DNA of 64,000 bases from Sternotherus odoratus (GCA_032164245.1 JAVMKO010000001.1:249125644-249189643), one strand, 5' to 3'. Counted from the stretch's first letter, positions 34,418 to 45,942 are shown. Made by a program: numbers and translations. Notes: generated by a model not told the origin, from the sequence alone.

Positions 34418-36090
34418 CTATTCGGGAATTCAAAAGAGAACAAAAATCTAGTATATAATTGCTTTAGTTTTTACAGTTATCTCAACCAATGTTACTTTAA
34501 TGAGGAATTCTATCCTAGAAGTCTTAATTTCAATGCCTGAGCTATTAACAAAAGTTGGGACCTACAGCTTTCAGTGAAGGACCTTGTGATGAGAAAAATG
34601 CCAGTTAAATGACAAGCTCAAGAAAGAACATAAAATATTTTCTGTAAGTACAGTACATAACACCATTTATAACAGATTTTTTTTCAGAGATAAACCACTG
34701 AAGACCACATATGAAGACTTTATTGATACTCTCACTGTGTATGGCATGAAATTCAGAATATTTTTGTCTGACGGGTACACAGTGCTGTGCCCCTATTTTG
34801 CTCCTGCAAGCAATACATTTTTGGAGTCATCTTAACTGATATATATTCTGTTAGTGAAAATGAAAAGAATCAGAGGTGAACAAAACGCATAACAGAAAAA
34901 ATAATGGATGTATGTCCGGCCCTGCCCTACCCTGCTTTTTTTATAATGTGTAAAGAAGTCATGAAAGGTCTTTGCTGGTCTGTTTATTCTTAGTTCTTGT
35001 GTTACATGAAGGGGAAAACACTTCCCTATTCACGTTCTCCATACCATTCAGGATGTTATAGACCTCTAACATATGCCCCTCCAATCATCTCTAGTCTATG
35101 ATGAATAGATCCATACTAGGACATATTAAAAAGACTGGAAGCTGTTCTATCCCCCTAAACATTTTCATTGCCCCTCTCTGCACGTTTTCCAATTTTAATA
35201 CTGTATATCCTTTCTGAGATGGGGTGACCAGAACTGCATACTGTATTCAAGGTGTGGGCATATGATGGATATATTTAGTGGCATTATAATGTTTTGACTT
35301 ATCTATCCTTTTCCTAATGGTTCCTAACATTGTTAGCTTTTTTGACTGCCAGTGCACACTGAACAGATGTTTCCAGAGAACTGTCCATGATGACTCCAAG
35401 ATCTCTTTCTCGAGTGGTAACTGCCAACTTAGACGCCATCATTTTCTTTGTAAAGCTGGGATTATGTTTTCTAATGTGTATTACTTTGCATTTAGCAACA
35501 CTGAATTTCATCTTTCATTCCGTCATTGAGTCGCCCAGTTTAGTGAGATCCCTTTGTAACTCTTAACACTCAGCTTTGGACTTACCTGCCTTGAATAATT
35601 TTGTAACATTACAAATTTTGCCACCTCACTGTTCACCCCCTATTTCAAATTCCTTTAATTAATTTACTAAATAATTCCAAGAAAGCATTTTTTAGAGTAA
35701 GTATAATTAATCTGTCATTTAGAAGAAGAATGCATTTTCAGATACTATTTATAACGTCTTTACTACTTAATAAATATTAGCTTATTAATGTTTAGGCTAT
35801 ATAGTTTTGACTAGGATAGAAACAAATACATTTTCTAATTCAGTTAGAAGTACAGCATGAACGAACAGCTGCAATTTCCAATATTAATAAAGGTTTACAT
35901 AACAAACTCAGGTCTCAATATCTGAGGTCCCAACATAACGTAGTCTGTAAAAATCCAATACCTTGATTGCAATTTTACAATATACCTGGAGTTGCATAGC
36001 TCTGTATTTGCAAACATGACAGTTTCTGAGCACAAATGTCCTGAATAAACAAGTCTCAAGCACTCTGCTTAACAGGGTTCTCATACAGAC
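34418..36090 (-). other. VWA8: VWA8 intron 9 (1.7 kb)
   Basis: GT-AG intron with a weak GTCTGT donor. A degraded minus-strand CR1 fills 34.97-35.64 kb; the rest shows nothing recognisable. Confidence 0.85.
34970..35640 (-). pseudogene. CR1 LINE ORF2 C-terminal remnant
   Basis: Minus-strand translation contains MKFSVAKCKVIHIRKHNPSF and TTRERDLGVIMDSSLETSVQ, the signature end of CR1 reverse transcriptase, followed by decayed sequence down to 34970. Frameshifts are present. Confidence 0.9.
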
Positions 36091-36251
36091 CTTTGTAGTA
36101 CAGCTAGGGTGCCAGAGTTGACGCGATGAATACCATCAAGAATAACAAGCTTCCCATCCAAGGCAGCAATAACAAGTGGAGATGGTCTCCAAGCAGTGTC
36201 TCCATTTGGAAGAGTATACCTCTGCTGCACCAAATCTCGAGCTGTCATATC
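36091..36251 (-). CDS. VWA8: VWA8 exon 9: Walker B of the second AAA module
   Basis: 161 nt, phase 0 in and 2 out. It contains DMTARDLVQQRYTLPNGDTA and GKLVILDGIHRVNSGTLAVL. The hydrophobic strand LVILDG is the Walker B; the usual glutamate after Asp is Gly here, as is usual in this family. The donor is the weak GTCTGT, the least consensus-like in the gene piece. The acceptor has a thin pyrimidine tract with a hAT element ending about 35 nt upstream. Confidence 0.96.
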
Positions 36252-36286
36252 CTGTAACAATTATCAAAAGAATGCATTTAAACTAG

Positions 36287-37250
36287 GGTTCTCAAACAAT
36301 TGAAAAATCAATAGCAATTAATCGTGCTGTTAAACAATAATAGAATACCACTTCTTAGAAGCATTTTGGATATTTTCTACATTTTCAAATATATTGATTT
36401 CAATTCCAATACAGAATATGAAGTGTACAGGACTCACTTTATATTTATTACAAATATTTGATTGTAAAAAACAAAAGTAACAGTATTTTTCAGTTCAGCT
36501 AATACAAGTACCGTAGTGCAATCTCTATCATGAAAACTGAACTTACAAATGTATAATTATGTACAAAAAGATAACTGCATTCAAAAACATAACAATGTAA
36601 AACTTTAGAGCCTACAAGTCCTCTCAGCCCTACTTCTCATTCAGCCAATTGCTCAGACAAACAACTTTGTTTACATTTGTAGGAAATAATGTTGCCTACT
36701 TCTTGCTTACAATGTCACCTGAAAGTGAGAACAGGCACTGTTGTAGCTCGCATGACAAGGTATTTATGTGCCAGAAGCAGTAAAGATTGCTTCATATGTC
36801 CCTTCATGCTTCAACCACCATTCCAGAGGACATGCATCCATGCTGATAACGGGTTCTACTTGATAATCATCCGAAGCAGTGTGGACCGACATATGTCCAT
36901 TTTCACCATCAGATTGCTTTTCTTTTTTGGAGGTTCAGGTTCTGTAGTTTCCGCATCAGAGTGTTGCTCTTTTAAAACTTCTGAAAGCATGCTCTCCATC
37001 TCATTCTGCTCAGATTTTGGAAGGCGCTTCAGATTCTTAAACCTTGGGTCAAATGCTGTAGCTAACTTTAGAAATCTTAGATTAGTACCTTCTTTGTGTT
37101 TTGTCAAATCAGTACTGAAAGTGCTGTTACAAGAAACAACGTGTCCTGGGTCATCATCCAAGACTGCTATAACACAAAATATATGGCAGAAGGTGGGTAA
37201 AACAGAGTCGGGGACATACAATTCTCCCCCAAGGAGTTCGGCCACAAATT
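36287..37250 (-). pseudogene. hAT transposase C-terminal region and 3' end, decayed
   Basis: A minus-strand open stretch (36856-37245) encodes LKLATAFDPRFKNLKRLPKS followed by an acidic E-Q-H-S-D-A-E-T-T-E segment, typical of the hAT/ZBED-type transposase before its dimerisation domain. Downstream, a decayed dimerisation domain and 3' UTR reach an AT-rich terminus with ATTAATCG words at about 36287. This end lies about 35 nt from the exon 9 acceptor. Confidence 0.85.
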
Positions 37251-37261
37251 AATGAATGCAT

Positions 37262-37620
37262 TTTTTATTTAAAGAGCGTCATCAGCATGGAAGCATGTCT
37301 CCTAGAACGGTGGCCAAAGTACGAAGAGGGATACAGATGTTTAGCATATCTGGCATGGAAATACCTTGCAATGCCAGCTACAAAAGTGCCATGCGAATGC
37401 CTGTTCTCACTTTCAGGGGATACTAAAATAAGAAGCTTGAAGCATGATCTCCAATAAATGTAAAAAAACTTTTTTGTCTTAGTAATTGGCTGAACAAGCA
37501 GTAGGATGAGTGCACTTGTAGGCTCTAAAGTTTTGCATTGTTTTGTTTTTGAGTGCAGTTATGTAATAAAAATATCTACATTTGTAAGTTTCACTTTCAC
37601 CATAAAGAGATTGCAGAAAC
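37262..37620 (+). pseudogene. Second hAT transposase 3' copy, opposite orientation
   Basis: From 37287 to 37457 the plus strand reads YLAWKYLAMPATKVPCECLF and ends at a stop soon after SLSGD, the hAT dimerisation domain. The 3' UTR matches, inverted, that of the copy on the left (for example CTTGTAGGCTCTAAAGTTTT). The two copies face away from a junction near 37255. Confidence 0.85.
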
Positions 37621-37734
37621 AAAAGTGAAACTGTTTGAGCAGCATATTCCAGAAGTCTTGAGGTCTTTCTGAGTGTAGCCTTCATTGATTTGAGATCTAC
37701 CATACCATTCTCTCACTAGAAGGGAAAACCTATA

Positions 37735-38270
37735 ATGGCAGCAGGCCATAAGAGAGATCTAGTTTGGGAATATTTTAATGAAGTTCCTCTACCTATGGGT
37801 AAAACAAGCATGTGTGCAAAATGCAAACAGTGCAACAAAGAAATGCAAGGTTTGGTTACCCGCATGAAACAACATCATGAGAAGTGACAGAGTCCTGTGG
37901 CACCTTATAGACTAACAAACATATGGGAGCATAAGCTTTCATGGGCTAATACCCACTTCGTCAGATGCATCTGACGAAGTGGGTATTAGCCCATGAAAGC
38001 TTATGCTCCCATATGTTTGTTAGTCTATAAGGTGTCAAAGGACTCTGTTGCTTTTGCAGATCCAGACTAGCACGGCTACCCCTCTGACTCTGATCATGAG
38101 AAGTGTTCCTTCTCAGGGGGAAGCTGCATTGAAGATGATGAAAGGAACAGGACTGAACATGCAGGATCTACAGGTTGGTAACAACCAACAAGAATGCACT
38201 TTTATGTAAAAATCCATGATTAAATCAAGTCTTCCTGACTAGTGATTTAAATCAAATCCACCCTGTTTGG
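37735..38270 (+). pseudogene. hAT BED zinc-finger N-terminal fragment, interrupted
   Basis: An ATG at 37735 opens RDLVWEYFNEVPLPMGKTSM, then C-A-K-C and H-H of a BED finger. A Penelope palindrome breaks the frame at 37887. The text resumes after 38105 and stops a little beyond. The right end is an AT-rich terminus ending AAATCCACCCTG (38259-38270). Only the first coding part of the transposase is present. Confidence 0.85.
37887..38092. mobile_element. Palindromic Penelope-like tail insertion, 206 bp
   Basis: Arms 37901-37967 and 37968-38034 are perfect inverted copies of 67 bp, meeting at GATGCATC. The right arm continues to the terminus GCACGGCTACCCCTCTGA; the left arm stops after AGAGTCC. 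13-bp duplications ATCATGAGAAGTG lie at 37874-37886 and 38093-38105. Confidence 0.93.
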
Positions 38271-39839
38271 TTGTTTAAAGTGAACAGCCTTTGGCCTAAA
38301 AATCAGAGGTGGGAAAAATATTCGTTGCTGCATTTGTAGCTTTTGCATACACACTTATTATAACAGTAAATCCTTTGAACTTTAAACAACAAAAATAGAA
38401 TAAATTACATCATATAACTTGGATCATTTCCTCTTTTTGCATTTCCTTAACAGTCTTAAAATAACAGGACAAAGTCTTGTTCCTTTGATGCTTCCACAGA
38501 TATGTAACTTAAGGTTTCACCATCAGTATCATAAAAACGACATCTTTTTACGGTTGTACTTATCCACCATATTGCTTTACAACTGAAATACTCAGTCTAC
38601 ACACAGCATGAGAAACGTATCTTTATCAAAACAAAGGAAAAATACCAAAAATATTTCTGTGCCCTTGAACTGAGACTTACTTCAGAAATTCTCTATACAT
38701 TCTGTAGTTAATAAATGCCGCATAGGAGAATGTACTATAATTCAAAATTAAATTAAATGTCACTTTATACCTGACTCCTCTTTTGGAATGAAATTAACTG
38801 TGCATAGTATGAATTCATTAAGCTAAGACTAATGTTGAAAGCAAATAAAGACAGACACCAATAGCCCAAATGGAAAACCTAAGTTTGCTGAAGATAGAAA
38901 ATCAGAAGAGCAGAATGCAATAAAGTATAATTCAGAAATAAAATCAAACTTCCCATCATATTCTAAATGACTTGAATTGGATTTGATCTGGTTATGTAGA
39001 GATGAAAAACTATCTTGTTACCAATTCTCTCAATTATTCAATTTCTGTGCTGTGGTTAAAGTTATTAGTTTTTTGTCAAAAGATTTCTTATTAGTATTTA
39101 TTTAACCTTGATTACTTATTTAAATATTACACTAGTAATATATTTCATATTGTCATACTCTGAAGTTGAAAAAAACCCTGCATCTTTTATTTTTTTTTCT
39201 ATCTTGAGCCAAGTCCTTGTAAAGACCGATTCAGTTATAAAACAGAAAGGTTATTCCTTTTACCTTTGGACTCAAGCTTTCATTGTGTTTTAAGGAGGTT
39301 AAATCTTTGGGGGAGGGGGGTTGTTTTATTTTACACCAAATCTTTCAATTTATTCCTCATCAAACTTGCTTCATTACTCTTTCTGTCTAAAAGTGATTTG
39401 ACAACTGCTCTTATACTGTGAATGTCACATAGAAAGAACTTTCACTAAGGATTCTGAAAACCTTTTATATCAAAAGAATAGGATCCAAATAATCCAAAGC
39501 AGCGGTTCCCAAAATTTTACATAAACTGTCTTTTAATGCAGAGACTGTTTCATGGAGGCCTTCCCTCTCCCATTTTGTTCTCATGAACCATCTTTTCTTC
39601 CATTTCTGATCACATAAAATCCTTGTAGCAACTACAGAAATTGCTTACATGGTAATTTTAGGAAAGTAATTTTAGGAAACCTTCCTGGCCATTCCATTAA
39701 AGATTTGATGGTTTCAGTTTTGAAACAGAAAACTTCCAAAACGGACTCTAATGAGAAACTGAGGAACTGGAATTAATTTTCAAATTGGACACTATTAACC
39801 AGGGGCTTAACAGAAGTTCAGATTGGTTCTCTCATTACA

Positions 39840-40118
39840 GTAATTAATTGCATTGCCTGAGTTAGTGACAACAGATCTCCATTTCAAAAGGTGTATTTTT
39901 TTCCTAGTGATAATGGACCATTTACATTTAACAGCCCTCTTAGAATTGGTATGCTAATGTACAATTGTTTTTTTCTTTCCTTTTTCTCTCTGTGTATAAA
40001 TGCATCTTACTTCTGTTCCATTCTATGCATCTGACAAAGTGAGCTATAGCTCACGAAAGCTTATGCTGAAATAAACTAGCTAGTCTCTAAGGTGCTACAA
40101 GTATTCCTCGCTTTCTTT
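39840..40118 (+). mobile_element. Penelope-like 3' UTR and tail, single orientation
   Basis: TTCCATTCTATGCATCTGAC leads into AAGTGAGCTATAGCTCAC, GAAAGCTTATGC, an ATAAA and TCTCTAAGGTGCTACAAG. This is the same tail architecture as the palindromic insertions, but without an inverted partner. The 5' boundary is uncertain. Confidence 0.65.
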
Positions 40119-42609
40119 AGAATTCCAAAAAGTCAAAGAAATGTCTTTGCAAACTCTTTCCCTAGAATCTGATCCAACTCCCACTGAAATCAATAGAAAA
40201 GTTATCATTCACTTCCGTGGAAGTTGGATCAGGCCCTTTTGCGTATGTATCAGATACCTTTTGAAAGTGAAAGTTTTAGCTATCTTATAAAGTCACTGAG
40301 TTCATTTTCAGCATTATCTATCATGGGCTCCCAAATGGGAAGTCCTTAGCTGCCTTTCTGCAGATCCATACGGGCTGCCAGTGGGGCCTGGAAAAAAACT
40401 TTCCTGAATCACTAGTATTTGTAGTCACATTCCTAAGTTTCCAAGACCAACTGGCTTCCTATACTGGTGATGAGTACATACCATGACACTGTGTACACAA
40501 TAATGAAGATTTCCCTTAGTATACAACAAGGGCCAGGATTCATTTGTCAAGCTGCAAAGAGCACATATTCTCTTGATACCCGTTAGCTTAAATTCTCTGT
40601 TCTCGTATCAAACTCTGAGCCATCCTACAGAGAAAGATGACCAAACCCTGGGACGTATATACTAGATAAACCCATTGAAAATGAAAAATTGTACAGAAAG
40701 GGGAAATGATGTGCACAATAACTATCTTCAGAGGTGTTTGAACCTCATCTAATCCTGAGGTAAATACTGGAAGAGACAGATTGATCTGTTCATCACTTAA
40801 ATGCTCACATATAAATGTGAATAGAACTAAACCAACAGTATTTTGCAGAAAAATATTTCTTTTTTAGGAAATGTTTTCTATAGAGTTTAGTGATTTTAGT
40901 TTTATTCAGATATTGGTCAATATCTGGAAGTCTTCTCCTATCACATTTCTTTGACCGGCATACCTGAATATATGGAAAGCTCTGAAGATATCAAATGTCC
41001 TGAAGATGCTGATGTACCACAGGTTGATTTTGACTTATGTCTCATGACTTGTCTGATTCTGAATACCTTCCTTATGAAGGAAGATATATTTTTCACATTT
41101 TTTATTTAAAGCCTATTTTTATAGCCATGAAAAAAAGACAGTGAGGGGAAGGAGAATTAAACCTTAAGTGTGAGAAATACCCCACAGCCACTTTCTATCC
41201 TGCAGAATTACATGACAGAAAATGACAAAAGATTGTAACTAGGGAATAATTTGTCAGACTCAGAACAGACATCAGCTTGGATTTGCAATTCTTCCAAATA
41301 TGTTCCTGTCAACCTTTCTATGTTAAAGATCTAAAACTTAAGTTTGTCCATAGGCAGAGATATGCCAGATTTCAGTTTCAGACAGGGTTTGCGTGAGCTG
41401 CTTTTTCTTTTTTATAATATTTACTTGTCCAATGATTCTTTACTTTACCAAATGTGCTCAAATAGTGAGCTATTATACATGGTCAGATTTCAGGATGTAA
41501 CAACACATATATCCATTCTAACAGGAGCAAATATTCTTTTTTAAATTACTGTTTGTAATTTGAGATTTGCTGGCTATAATTTAGCAAATTAAAGAGATTT
41601 ATTACGTCTGGAATAAGATAAAAAGCTCTCTCTCTTTATTTCACTGTCATTTGAAAAGAGAATTTAAATTAGACACCATTGAGACCTTTTCTCCCATCTC
41701 CTCCCCTCCATTCCCATGCGAGTCACTTGGCAGGTCATTGGTTCTCCTCTTCATCAAGCTCAAGCAGGGTCATGATGTGGTCGGAGGCCTGTGAGCGAGA
41801 AACACACTTGGGCCCATCCACTTAGGGATGAAAAAAACCCTGCCCCCATGCTAGCTACACTGGCAGGAGTCTCTTAAAACCTACCATCTGGAATCCAGCT
41901 GCAGCAACTCCCCAGTCAGAGGACAGGCATTCTGTACTGAAGGGAAAAAGAGAGCGAGAGCGAGACAGATAAAGGAAGGAGGAAAACTGAATGGAGATAA
42001 AGACAAGTGAGAGAAGAAAAAGAAAAGGTACTGCTGAGATCCCCACCAAGAAGAAACAGTGGTAGGTAAATAGTAGGAGGTCAGAAGCTGCCACACATGG
42101 CTACAGAACACTTCTGGGAAGGAATATTGTGGGTGGGCCCTCTTACACTAGCCAACTTTGACAGGGCCTGAAAGTCCCTCCTCACCCCCTTCACCTCCTT
42201 ATAAGCTGCCACTACTACTATCACCTGGAGGCTCCAGCCTGGTCAACCATCAGCATGGAAAGCACAGAGAAGGAAGTAAGAGGTCACCAGGTTGCCTGAA
42301 ACCAGGTTCGACAGCCAACTACCTCTATGTTATGAAGAGTCTTGTGATATTTGACATTCTTCTTAAAGCCCCAACTCTTTTAGCCACATGATTATGAGAA
42401 TCTCAGCTTCCTTAACAACAACAAAAAAATGTCTAGTCCTCATGGCTGCAGAAAGAAACTTGAAAGTCCATCTTTTCTGTTAATGTATCATGATTTACAT
42501 ATCATGATTTTTAAGCCAATGTCATGGTTTTGGGCATCTGATACTTGAGGTTGGCAATACTGTCCCTGTGACAAAGAAGAGTGGCTGTTTCTGGCTGCAC
42601 AGCACTCTA

Positions 42610-43160
42610 TTGAATGTTGGAGATTAAGGGGATGAAGATGAAGGGGATACATACAAAATGGGAAATGACTGTCTAGGAAGCGGTACTATAGAAAGAGATC
42701 TGGGATTATAGTAGATCACAAGCTAAATATGAGTCAACAGCGTAACACTGTTGCCACAAAACAAACAAACAAACAAAAACGACGACAAACATAATTCAGG
42801 GATGTATCAGCCGGAGTATTGTAAGCAAGACGCCAGAAGTAATTCCTCCAATCTACTCCACACTGATAAGGCCTCAACTAGAGTATTGTGCCAATTTTGG
42901 GAACCACATTTCAAATTGGACAAATTGGAGACATAAATGATTAAAATTATTAAAATGATTAAAGGGCTAGAAAACATGACTGATAAGGGAAGACTGAAAA
43001 CCTGGGGTTTGTTTAGTCTGGAGACAAGGCAGTTATGGGGGGACATGATGACATTTTTCTAGTACATAAAAAGTTGTTACAAGAAGGATGGTGAAAAAAA
43101 TTGTTCTTTTAACCTCTGAGGATAGCACAAGAAGCAATGAGCTTAAATTGTAGCAATTAT
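42610..43160 (+). pseudogene. CR1 LINE ORF2 remnant
   Basis: Decayed plus-strand text includes I-E-R-D-L-G, RPQLEYCANFGNHIS-like words, and KGRLKTWGLFSLETRQLWGD in the expected CR1 order. An inserted CAAA run is at 42758-42777. Several frames and stops. Confidence 0.8.
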
Positions 43161-44025
43161 TTGCACCTACATCCATCTTGCACTGACATAATGAGTTACA
43201 TCATAGTTGCAACCCCCATTTCATGTTTACCCTAACTAAGTCCCCGACCTGCTACAGGGAAGTCAAAACCTGCCCCATACTTTGTCTTATCCAATCTGGC
43301 GGTAAGAGAAAAAGCCTTTACCAGCCCCTCCCCTCCCCCCCCCCCCAAGAAAAAAGGAAATAACATAATGCCCACAGCAAATCACAACAAAGCCTGTTAT
43401 TTAACAGGAGGGATGGTGGATGCTGCTTTGCCTAATCCAGGTAAAGGTGGTTTTTTCCTGCACTGGTATGGAGCTGCATAGTTCCCTTCTTTCTTCTGGC
43501 CACCTGGGAAGGGGAATGGAGCAGTCTTCCAATGATGACCTGGTGTAACGCTGTTGCATCTAGTCATTCAGGCTCTCTACCCCTTAAATTGGCCAAACAC
43601 CTTTTCCTGCAAGCCAGACACTGCTTAACGTGTTGTGAGGTCATTGTCCTACGCCTCTTACAGTCAACCAACAAAGTCATCCATTTGTCAGTTTCTTGCA
43701 AAAATATCTCTGACAAATTATATACATTTGATTAATTTCTCTACTCCCTTCTCCCTACACTTCATAAATCACTTCTCATCTTAGATTCTAAGCTGTGAGG
43801 TACCATATCCTTGAATGTGTTTTTCTGGAACCCACCACAACAGAGCCTCAATCCCGACTGAAATAGTGTTATATTTAATATAAACATTAAAGAACAAGAA
43901 TCATGACAAAAATCAAGTAGCAGTGGTTTAAATTCTATACATTATGCATCAGAAAAGTAAATATGTAAGACAATAATGAGAAGATTATGGAATCTGAACA
44001 AAGAAAGATTAAAGCTATACATACT

Positions 44026-44866
44026 GCTGGAGGAATTCTGTGCCCAAAAATTCAAAATTCTGTGCACAATATTTTAAAATTCTGAATATTTTATTTGTCA
44101 AAATAACACAATATAGTCATGCCAGTTTCTATTATTTTGGTAATTTATTTCAAAACATCTGTCAGCAAGTATGTCTGTAACAGTACAGACAACAAAAAAG
44201 GTTCAGAAAATGTTTTTTGACATATAGATTCCTTATTAGGCCTATTAATACAGAACTCTGAGTAATAATTAATGTAAAATATAATACAGAAACACATTTC
44301 CCACACCCCTCAGAAACAGTGCAAAGGCTTGGAGGAGTCAAGGATAATGGAGGAGCTGAGGGAAGTAATTGTTCAGAAGAAGCCAGGGTGTGAACTTGGA
44401 GGGTTGTTGGGTGTGAGCGGGAGAAGTGTGGAAGTTTTGGGGGTTTTGAGGGTGAGGGGTTGTCAGGGAGACTCCCCCATGCAGACCCTTGTTGATCCCT
44501 AGCCTCTCTCATTGTCAGGCACATCTGCCCCAATCCCCATGTGCCCCTGAATCCCACTCAGCCATCCCCTCCCCAATATCCCCACAACCCCACTCTCATT
44601 CAGCCTCCTTCCCACTCTCTCCCACTTCCATTAGCCCTTCTGAACCCCAGTGTGTGACACCCATGTGTCCCATGCTGTTCATCCCTCAATATCCCATGCC
44701 TCTTGACCTGGCCCTACAAGCAGGGTGCTGTGAGGAATCCAGTTGCTTCTCTTCCCTATCTGCAGTACCTCTCCAGCAGAATGTACTTTCTGCCAAGAAA
44801 AAAAAAATTCTACATGGGACATGAATTCTGCACATGTCTGGTATCACAGCATTGCCCCAGGAATAT
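44026..44866. mobile_element. Nonautonomous DNA transposon, about 840 bp
   Basis: The left end CTGCTGGAGGAATTCTGTGC is matched by a decayed inverted end at 44840-44866. AT-rich words (CAAAATTCTGTGCACAATAT) on the left and ATTCTACATGGGACATGAAT on the right suggest a familiar turtle element. The interior is C-rich on the plus strand and non-coding. Confidence 0.6.
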
Positions 44867-45636
44867 ATAAAACATAAAAAGTAACATGAAAAGAAGGTCC
44901 CCAAAACATAAACGCAAATATGCTTTCAACAAATATGCTTTTCAACACAATAAAGAAACTGCCTTCCAGAATACAAAAATGTAGACTAGTGGAGAATTCC
45001 ATTTCACAATTTTATAGTATACAGAAAAATAAAAAAAGAAAGGGGAAAAGGTTCTCCAGAATCAGCTGGTCACCAAGCAGACCCAAAGGCAGGAAACGCA
45101 CTTAGGAGAACAACATCCAAAGACTAGAAAGAAAAAAAACTTTTCTTTCTTACACTAAGTTATGCTAATTCACAGCACCAGCTGTCAGCTCTTTACAGCT
45201 AAGAAATATCACAATTTACTTTATTGAACAAATCTCCTTACACTCCACTCACTGAAGTTCTCTCTTCCTACCTCTACTAAGAGCCTGAAGTTAATGGGAG
45301 CTTTGCTACTGACTTTAATGGAATTAGCATGCAGTTCTATACACATAGTAACTTACCTTAGATTGCATACTACAATAATCTCTCTATGTAGCCTTGCAAA
45401 TTGGAAGAGACTCTGCAGCTCAGTATTCTGACATCAAGTGAGCAAAGTATCTTAAGAACTACTTTCCTTTCATTCATTTCCTTTTATTCTTTTGCTTCTT
45501 TCCTTAGATAAATGTTTTTTTTCAAAGTTTGTAGCCTTACACAAAGATTCCATCTAGTTTCTTTCATCTGTAACCTATGTATGTCATGTTTCAGACCATT
45601 TGTAGGGCATACTCACCACTGTATAATTTACTTTAC

Positions 45637-45714
45637 CTGATACAGCATGACAGGCTCTATGTTGTATCCTAACATATTGGCAAACTCCTTAGCAATAACT
45701 GTTTTGCCACAGCC
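45637..45714 (-). CDS. VWA8: VWA8 exon 8: second half of the second Walker A
   Basis: 78 nt, 26 codons, phase 0/0. It opens directly with GCGKTVIAKEFANMLGYNIE, so with exon 7 the P-loop reads G-E-K-G-C-G-K-T, a canonical GxxGxGKT. This module is therefore expected to bind ATP. The exon follows a TTATAG acceptor and ends before GTAAAG. Confidence 0.97.
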
Positions 45715-45807
45715 CTATAAAGTATAAAATAAAATAAAAATTAAGGAATTAGATTAAAAATATCTTGCAAGGAGGGAAAAAGAAAGAAAGAAATTAACAG
45801 TTCTTAC
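45715..45807 (-). other. VWA8: VWA8 intron 7 (93 bp) splitting a Walker A
   Basis: The shortest intron in the window, phase 0, with a GTAAGA donor and TTATAG acceptor. It separates GEK from GCGKT in the second P-loop and holds only A/T-rich sequence. Confidence 0.95.
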
Positions 45808-45942
45808 TTTTTCACCTATCAAACACATATCCTTAACCATATGTGACTGCATCATTTCTGCCAACAGCTGGTTATGGCTGGAAGTTTTTATGAAAGCGTC
45901 TGACCCAGAACACAGTTTTAATGGTCTAGTCCCAGCTGGGAC
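45808..45942 (-). CDS. VWA8: VWA8 exon 7: first half of the second Walker A
   Basis: 135 nt, 45 codons, phase 0/0. The exon ends MVKDMCLIGEK, the beta strand and first residues of the P-loop of the second AAA module. The GCGKT half is in the next exon, 93 bp away. The acceptor is CTTGTAG and the donor is GTAAGA. Upstream residues include HNQLLAEMMQSH, a conserved VWA8 helix. Confidence 0.96.

Larger units (their letters stand above)
36252..45636 (-). other. VWA8: VWA8 intron 8 (9.4 kb)
   Basis: GT-AG intron, the longest in the window. It carries inverted hAT transposase fossils (36.29-38.27 kb) with a Penelope palindrome inside, a Penelope 3' region (39.84-40.12 kb), a CR1 piece (42.61-43.16 kb) and a MITE (44.03-44.87 kb). 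I see no gene or clear repeat in 38280-39830, 40120-42600, 43170-44020 or 44870-45630. The word near 39503 resembling a hAT end could not be extended. Confidence 0.85.

Noticed and set aside
37479..37703. 74-codon minus-strand ORF
   Set aside because: Antisense of hAT 3' UTR and flanking element sequence; no recognisable domain.
39503..39560. CAGCGGTTCCCAAAATTTTA as a hAT start
   Set aside because: The first bases look right but no body, right end or duplication could be followed.
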